Assembly (NCBI GenBank): GCA_026545225.1
Contig: CM048849.1
Coordinates: 13,461,541 to 13,525,540 of the forward strand
Reading direction: 5' to 3'
From: Cornus controversa
Lineage: Eukaryota; Streptophyta; Magnoliopsida; Cornales; Cornaceae
Length of the DNA: 64,000 bases
The notes under the pieces are model-generated. The model did no database searches. It was not told the origin of the DNA and was given only the letters and a program-made list of their open reading frames with translations. This document shows, one piece after another, positions 57,918-64,000 of this stretch. The translations under genes and the position numbers were made by a program. Within the stretch, counting starts at the first letter, position 1. The number at the start of each line of letters is the position of its first letter.

Positions 57918-60900
57918 TGAAATATCCCCCAGAAAATTTCGCGTATGAGGTGGCCAATCTCATACACAAAACCTGGGAGATACATACAATTAGTAGCAAC
58001 AAGCATAGAATACAAAAGACAGTAAAATAAATTCTAAAAACTGAACTGAAAATCCCACTGAATTGAAATAACTAGTAAACAAATAATTATATGTTCGCTG
58101 ATACAATTTGGAAGTCCCGTAACCTAAGGACCCCTTAATCATAATAAACAAAAGTTTAAGATGATAGGTTTCTACCCTGTGACTGATGAGAAGAGATATC
58201 TGCCACAACCAACCGTAAAACTCTATCCTCGCAGTGGAACCCGTTTGAAACCTGAAATATCAACAAAGTGGGTTAAACCCACGAGCAAGTCCTATCTACT
58301 ACATCCTAATCAGAGAACCAATATACATACCCTCAATATAAGGGACACAAACTAAATCCATAGATTTAACATACAAGTTATTCTTTTATCCAGTTTCATA
58401 TTTCCAAAACAACAGGCAATATTTATAATATTCCACCCAAACCCTTATTATGCAAAAGTAAACACATTCCTTAAGTTCAGCAGAAATAAACATAACATGA
58501 AATACTATCAAGTTTAAACAATCCTAACATGTCACCATTTTATCCTTTGATACGTTAATGGGTATAGGTATATACATACTGGTCATGCCCTACCTAGTTC
58601 ATATTTTCAGAAATCAAAATCATCTTATACGTTATCCCAACAATCCCTTATCATTCAACAATGAACCCATTCTTTAAGTTCAAAGTAAAGAAACATATGC
58701 ATACATTTTATTAAATCTAGGCAATCATGACAAAGTAATTATAATGTATAGATACCTTATTAGGTATGGGTGATCCTGACACGCCGAGCAATCCTGACAT
58801 GCCAAATAAAATGTATAAATACCTTATTAAGTATGGGTGATCCTGACACGCCGGGCAATCCTTACATGCCAAAATAAAATGCATAAATACCTTATTAGGT
58901 ATGAGCAATCCTAACACGCCGGACAATCCTTACATGCCAAAATAAAATGCATAGATACCTTATTAGGTATAGGCGATCCTGACACGCCGCACAATCCTTA
59001 CATGCCAAATAAAATGTATAGATGTATTTCCAATATGAAACATAAAATAAATAAGGTGCATTATGATTTTAATTTTCACAAATCAAGTAATTCAAATTAT
59101 CCGACATGAAATTATCACCATAAGACAAATCGTTCACAAGTAAGCTATAATGAAGTATTTAATGGGCATTTATATCCTTAAAGGAAAATATATTCAAGTA
59201 AATCAAATAACATAATTTAACCACTTTAGAAGTAAACACCCAATCCAACCCCTAATTCACTCAAATCTATGAGAGAATCTAAACCAAACTCTTATCTAGG
59301 TTTCTGGGCCTATTTTACTTCTAATAAAAATATTCAATCATTCTAAAATTTTCTAGAACTTTACAAAATATTTTCAACAAATAAAAGAAGGTGAAAACCC
59401 AACTTTTAGACACTTTAAAAATTAATTGAACACTAAAGGAAGCTCATTTCAAGATGAAAATTTAAACCTAAGTTTATTTAATCTCTAGAAAGTGACAGCA
59501 AAAATTTGGAAATTTTTGAAATTACAAAAGTATTTTCTAAAATTACAGAAAGTGAAAAAAATCCAACTTTTGGACACTTTAAAAATCAATTGAACAACAA
59601 AAGAAGATCATTTTGAGTTAAAAATTTAAAACCAAGTGTATTTAGCCTCCAGAAAGTTACAATAAAAATTTGGGAATTTTTGAAACTTTATAAGTATTTT
59701 CTAAAATTACTGAAGCTAAAAAATCCAATTTTTAGACACTTTAAAAATTAATTTAAAGACAATGGTAAATCATTTTGACATGAAATTTAAACCACACGCT
59801 CCTTAAGCTCCTAAGAAGTTGACATAAAATTTTGGGATTTTTAGAATTATAAAAGTATTTTTAAAAAATGATTTTCCAAATTTTCAAGTTTTTTTTCCAA
59901 AAATTTCAAAAATTCAAAACAAATAATAAAATAATTCAGAATGGGCCCATATTGGACCTAGAGGTGGGCTCCCGCGAATGGGGCCCAAAAATACTTTTCT
60001 GGCCACCGGCGTCGGCAGCACGCGCCTCCACGCGCTGGCAGAATGCGTACCCACCTTCTCTTTTCTTTTTTTTCTTTCTTTCTTCTTCCTTCTTCTTCCT
60101 GAAGCCTCCACGCAACAACAATGGTGGAGAAACTTTCCGATCACTTCTAGGCACCGAATCGCGCATATGAATAACCATTGAACTCGTATCGATCTAAGCT
60201 ATGTATTGGTACCAAAATCATCCCCTCTCGCGGCTTAAATCAAAAACGCCCAATTTCAAAATTTGAAAATCTAAAATTTCAAACTCAATTTCCCGTCAAT
60301 CTACCCAATGGTTCACAACTTCAAGGATTGTTCTAGGAAGTAAGATATACCTTTTAATCAGAACAAAAACGTTCAAAAATGATGAATACAGTAAACCCAA
60401 TTTCATGTTAATATATATATATACTCGCCTATACAGTCATATATATATGTATATACATATGCAAAAATACCCTAAAACAGTACCAAAACTCCAAAATCTT
60501 CATGTTTAATTCACAGAATTATTCTTAGCATGCAAAATCATTTAATTTCATAATTAATTGCATACAAATTTCTAGCAACATGTCTATACAATTAATATAT
60601 ATATATTATACATATATTCCAGCAACATGTATATACAAATATTATATATGTATACAGATTCAAAGGGGAAGAGAAGAGTTCGAACTTGTCTTGTGATGTT
60701 GAGCAAAAATTACTTTTTTTCTCTTTTCTTGGCGTCTACCGTCTTCTCTCTATCTGTGCATAGAAATCCTCTGTGCGTAGAAACTACTGAACCCTAATTC
60801 TTTTTCTCTTATTTAATATTCCTAAATAATTAAACTAATAAATATAACATATTTAGCCCAACTATATATAAAAATATATATAGCCCAGCCCAGCAGCCTA

Positions 60901-61173
60901 GCCCAACCCAATAATAATAATAATAATAAAACAAAAAATAAAGAAAATGCAGCCCAAACCAACATATTTTTATTTAACAGAAAAAAAGCTATATTTAAAA
61001 CAAATATTTAACACAAAATTAAACACAATCAACATTTAGCAACAATTCAACCATCCACATTAAACATATAAAAACAAGCATTGACAAAATTAATTAAAGC
61101 ATTTAAATAATTAAAAACTCCATCAAATAAATAAAAACCTAATTTAAATATCCTCAAATTACGGGGTATTACA
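57918..61173 (-). mobile_element. Solo LTR, family G, nested in the TIR element
   Basis: The plus-strand ends are TGAAATATCCC...GGGGTATTACA, with a perfect target-site duplication GAAAA (57913-57917 and 61174-61178). It is 3256 bases with no coding region. It holds the minisatellite (58745-59030), a GC-rich patch (59940-60060) and long AT-rich blocks. Confidence 0.95.
58745..59030. repeat. LTR minisatellite, about four units
   Basis: Same 67-68-base unit as in the other family-G LTRs, with TACCTTATTAGGTATG, GATCCTGACACGCC and CAATCCTTACATGCC. Confidence 0.85.
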
Positions 61174-61560
61174 GAAAACCCATAAATTGGTGATTTTTGA
61201 AAAAAAAGAAAAAATACTTTTTCAATATTATTTATTTCAAAGGGGTGTTAATGGGATTGGTAATTGAATTGAAGAACTATATTTTTAAAGCTTTATTCTA
61301 AAGATATGATTACTAAATTGTTTAGAATTGTTTGAGCCACACTTTTTCTAATAGAAGAAACTAAAGTATATTTCGATTATATTGAAATTTTAAAATATAA
61401 TGATAATTTATCGTATAATGTTGTTGCAAACTAATTCGTTAATGAGTTCCTTAATATTTTAAATAATATTGTATTAGTTTATAACAAAAATATATTGCAA
61501 AATTCATGATTGAGAACCTCTTGTTGCTTCGCCTTCCATGATTTGCTTCTATAGGTTAAT

Positions 61561-61567
61561 ACACACA

Positions 61568-61605
<38 letters not shown>

Positions 61606-61608
61606 CAA
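61561..61608. repeat. (AC)n microsatellite
   Basis: About 48 bases of nearly pure AC dinucleotide with two interruptions. Confidence 0.9.
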
Positions 61609-62131
61609 TAAAACCTCTATAAATTAATAGCATTGGGACCACATAAATTCTATTAATTAAACAAGATATTATTTTATCAATAAATTAATAAGTTATTAAT
61701 TTAACAAGATATTTTATATGCATTTTTTTTTCAAAACAATAGTTTATTATTATTAACCTTGTTAAATTTATCTTGTTACTAAAGTTTGTTTGTTTTTTTT
61801 CCTGAGAAGCAAAGGGTGAGTGATCTTCTAAGAAAATTCATTATTCCCACTAGAATTTAATCCAATGCAAGACTAGCCCAAAGATAAAGGAAAAAGAAAC
61901 TAATGAAAGTATTAAATTCATAATTTTCTTAGTTGTAGACTAAATTGTGTCAATCCTCTAATGAAATTTATTCCTCCCTCTAGAATTTGATCCACTATAA
62001 GTCCAAAGATAAAGAAAAAAGAAACTTAAGAAGGTATTTAAATTTTATTTGATTTTATTTAAAGTAATTTTTTTTATATTATGTTTCATTAATATAATTA
62101 AGGTTCCCAAGTGCATTGCACGTGCACCTAC

Positions 62132-62165
<34 letters not shown>
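62132..62165. repeat. (AT)n microsatellite
   Basis: A run of AT repeats inside the right part of the TIR element. Confidence 0.9.
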
Positions 62166-62170
<5 letters not shown>

Positions 62171-62433
62171 GGTATATAAATTGCTAGAGTGAGTTGTAAA
62201 AGAGGGAGAGAAATTAATGAAGAGAGAGATGGTGATTTTAATAAGAAGTGGGAATGGAATGGTCCTTCCATAGCTCAAGAAGAGGAATGATTTTGTTGAA
62301 ATCAGCATTCCAATGGAATGACTAGGAATAACCATTCCATTTCTAATGTAGCACAACAAACAAGAGAAAGGGAATTAGAGGTGGAATGACCATTCCATTC
62401 CACCTCTATTCCTGCGTACCAAACTCGCCCTAG

Positions 62434-63600
62434 GAGTTTAGTTGCAAAAGTTGACAAGTGGGCAAAAGATATAGATATATATAGATACGTATAGGCAAGT
62501 GGACCACAAAAAACTATTTTAATCTCTCTTTCTCTCCCTCATAGAACCGGCCAACTCTCTCCATATTTTTTTCTTCATTTTCTATAGATTTTGGGAGGCT
62601 TAAGGTGTGATTCAAGACTTACTCCAAGAGAAAAAATTTCTCTACTCTTATTCCTCTTCAATTTGAGTAGTTCAAATTCAATTTTGGTGAAGTTTGAAGC
62701 TTAAGTAATTCTACGGTTTGTACCACTTAGCTTGGATTTGAGGTAGGGGTGTAATTTCCTTCTTAACCTTTGACTCTATAGGTCACCAATGTTTTAATTT
62801 GTATTTTAGCATTGTTTAGTGTTATAAATATGATCTTGCCATGAATTTTTGATGTCTTACTTGCTTTAATTAAGTTTAAGGTGTTAATTTTACTCAAAAT
62901 GTGTATACTTTGTGTATTAGTTTATCGTGCACTTGTAATCATAGATGCATATGAGATATATGTTAGTTTGACAGCATGCTTAGTGTATTTGGAATCATAT
63001 ATATAGTTTTGAAGACGTATGTATGTATGTTGTATGCCTTACGTGTTTGACAAAATGCATAAAAGAAATACTTGTCGTAAAAATACATGATTTTTGATAC
63101 ATAGTGAGAAGGATGTCATTGCATCATGATATGCATGATTTGAACTTGTTATACGTTGATTAAAGTGGCATAAAATGCACTTGTGAAGAATTTGATGAAT
63201 TCTTGATTTTGTTGGAATGGATGTGTTTGAAACGTATATGATTGGGTGTTGATTTTGAGAGAATGTTGTAGGAAGCAAGAAAAGTCTGAAGCCCTAGGGT
63301 GAAAGACCTTAAGACTTGGCCAAGAATGTGTTGTTATTGTCGGGTTAGTAGCCTATAAAGCGAGAGTAGGGTACTTAGCCTTTAAGGCATGTATTTTAGT
63401 TTTCAATTGTCAACTACTCCCAATTGTTTGATTTTGAATGTTAACTTGGTGTTTGAGTTTTGCTTGTGTTTGTGAACCCAAGTTGAATTTGTTGATATGT
63501 ATTTGTAATACATGATGTTATATTTGATTATGACATAGATAAGTTTTAATTGAAGAAATATCTAATAGTCACATGCTTCAGAGAAAAATTGGTCTCTCTA
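62434..63600. other. Unassigned sequence, possibly an LTR continuation
   Basis: No gene is supported. It probably continues the LTR-like sequence of 55084-55366. A 'ttggatttgaggtaggg' stretch resembles the region just inside the gypsy LTRs on the other strand near 24970 and 28935. Confidence 0.35.
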
Positions 63601-63601
63601 G

Positions 63602-64000
63602 TGTTGTCCAGCTCTTGTAACAACTTTGAGATATTGTTTGCAATTCTGTTTTTCAGCTTTCTGTTCCACTTTTTTAGGCTTGAGACTAGGCAGTTCAGGT
63701 TGTATCTTTGCTATATATATTTGACTGATTCATTCAATACAATATAGGAGAATTATATTCATCTCTTTCTGTCATGGTATCAGAACATTTAGCCTGACTC
63801 TTCCCACCCGTATATCTTTTTTCTTTTCTTCTTCTAATGACTACCAATACCAACACCACCATCCATAACACTAATGATCATCACAGCACATTGATTAGTA
63901 TCATTGTTGCAGCTCAAACTCCCTTAAAGCTTCCTGGAAATTGCAATTTCAGACTCTATTCATCGGGTATGATCTTCTTGGATACTTCGATGGCTCCAAA
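63602..64000 (+). mobile_element. 5' end of a Ty1/copia element, cut by the window end
   Basis: An LTR-like stretch ends TCTGTCA at 63774, directly followed by the primer-binding site TGGTATCAGAACA (63775-63787) and a gag start. The LTR left edge is uncertain; TGTTGTCCAG at 63602 is the best candidate. The element continues beyond the window. Confidence 0.7.
63837..64000 (+). pseudogene. copia gag N-terminus, frameshifted, partial
   Basis: It starts MTTNTNTT, then has AAQTPLKLPGN, which resembles the copia gag opening (QTPLKL...). The following conserved block IGYDLLGYFDGSK (about 63962-64000) is read in another frame, so there is a frameshift between about 63935 and 63962. It is cut by the window edge. 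Confidence 0.65.

Larger units (their letters stand above)
55367..62430. mobile_element. Large non-autonomous TIR element, probably PIF/Harbinger-like
   Basis: The left end is GAGCTAGTTTGGTACG and the right end, reverse-complemented, is GGGCGAGTTTGGTACG, both continuing (T/C)AGGAAT. That is a terminal inverted repeat of about 23 bases with three mismatches, followed by ggaatggaatg-rich subterminal sequence. TAG flanks both sides (55364-55366 and 62431-62433); the match extends to TAGGAG if the element is trimmed. GTTTGG-type ends with a 3-base duplication suggest PIF/Harbinger, but hAT is not excluded. No transposase is seen. It contains a 227-base tandem array and a nested gypsy solo LTR; without the latter it is about 3.8 kb. 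Confidence 0.7.

Overview
This looks like nuclear DNA of a woody flowering plant, probably a rosid-type eudicot. It is AT-rich and intron-bearing, its only host genes are PR-10 (Bet v 1-like) genes, and most of it is plant retrotransposons (copia, chromodomain-type gypsy, TRIM) plus CACTA and probable PIF/Harbinger DNA transposons. There are no bacterial-type operons, CRISPR arrays or recognisable RNA genes. The species cannot be named from the sequence.

Host genes: three PR-10 paralogs, all on the + strand. PR10-1 (3926-4408) is an intact intronless 160-residue ORF. PR10-2 (17996-18679) is intact in two exons, joined over a 201-base intron with a GC donor. PR10-3 (38810-40709) is a broken copy of PR10-2: a 643-base insertion splits exon 1, and a complete 569-base TRIM retrotransposon sits in the intron.

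Layout: 1-3100 holds degenerate sequence and a short LTR-element remnant. PR10-1 follows. A 3.3-kb decayed copia element lies at 5280-8573 and a diverged gypsy LTR at about 9.1-12.0 kb. From about 13.15 to 21.87 kb and again from about 35.75 to 49.79 kb lie two copies (A and B) of one segment, each with a copia remnant followed by a PR-10 gene and long matching flanks. Between them (22-35.7 kb) is a minus-strand gypsy element whose pol is cut by two solo LTRs and one TRIM, with a second TRIM lying just beyond its protease fragment. Copy B also carries a 6-kb solo LTR with another LTR nested inside it. Beyond it are a 4.9-kb non-autonomous CACTA element (49983-54893) with an internal triplication, a 7-kb TIR element (55367-62430) with a 227-base tandem array and a nested solo LTR, and the 5' end of a copia element running off the window.

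How it fits together: a small PR-10 cluster appears to have grown by segmental duplication and then been pushed apart and partly destroyed by retrotransposons. Because A and B are paralogous, each can serve as the empty site for insertions in the other, which gives a relative order of events. All coordinates, repeat periods and target-site duplications were read by eye.
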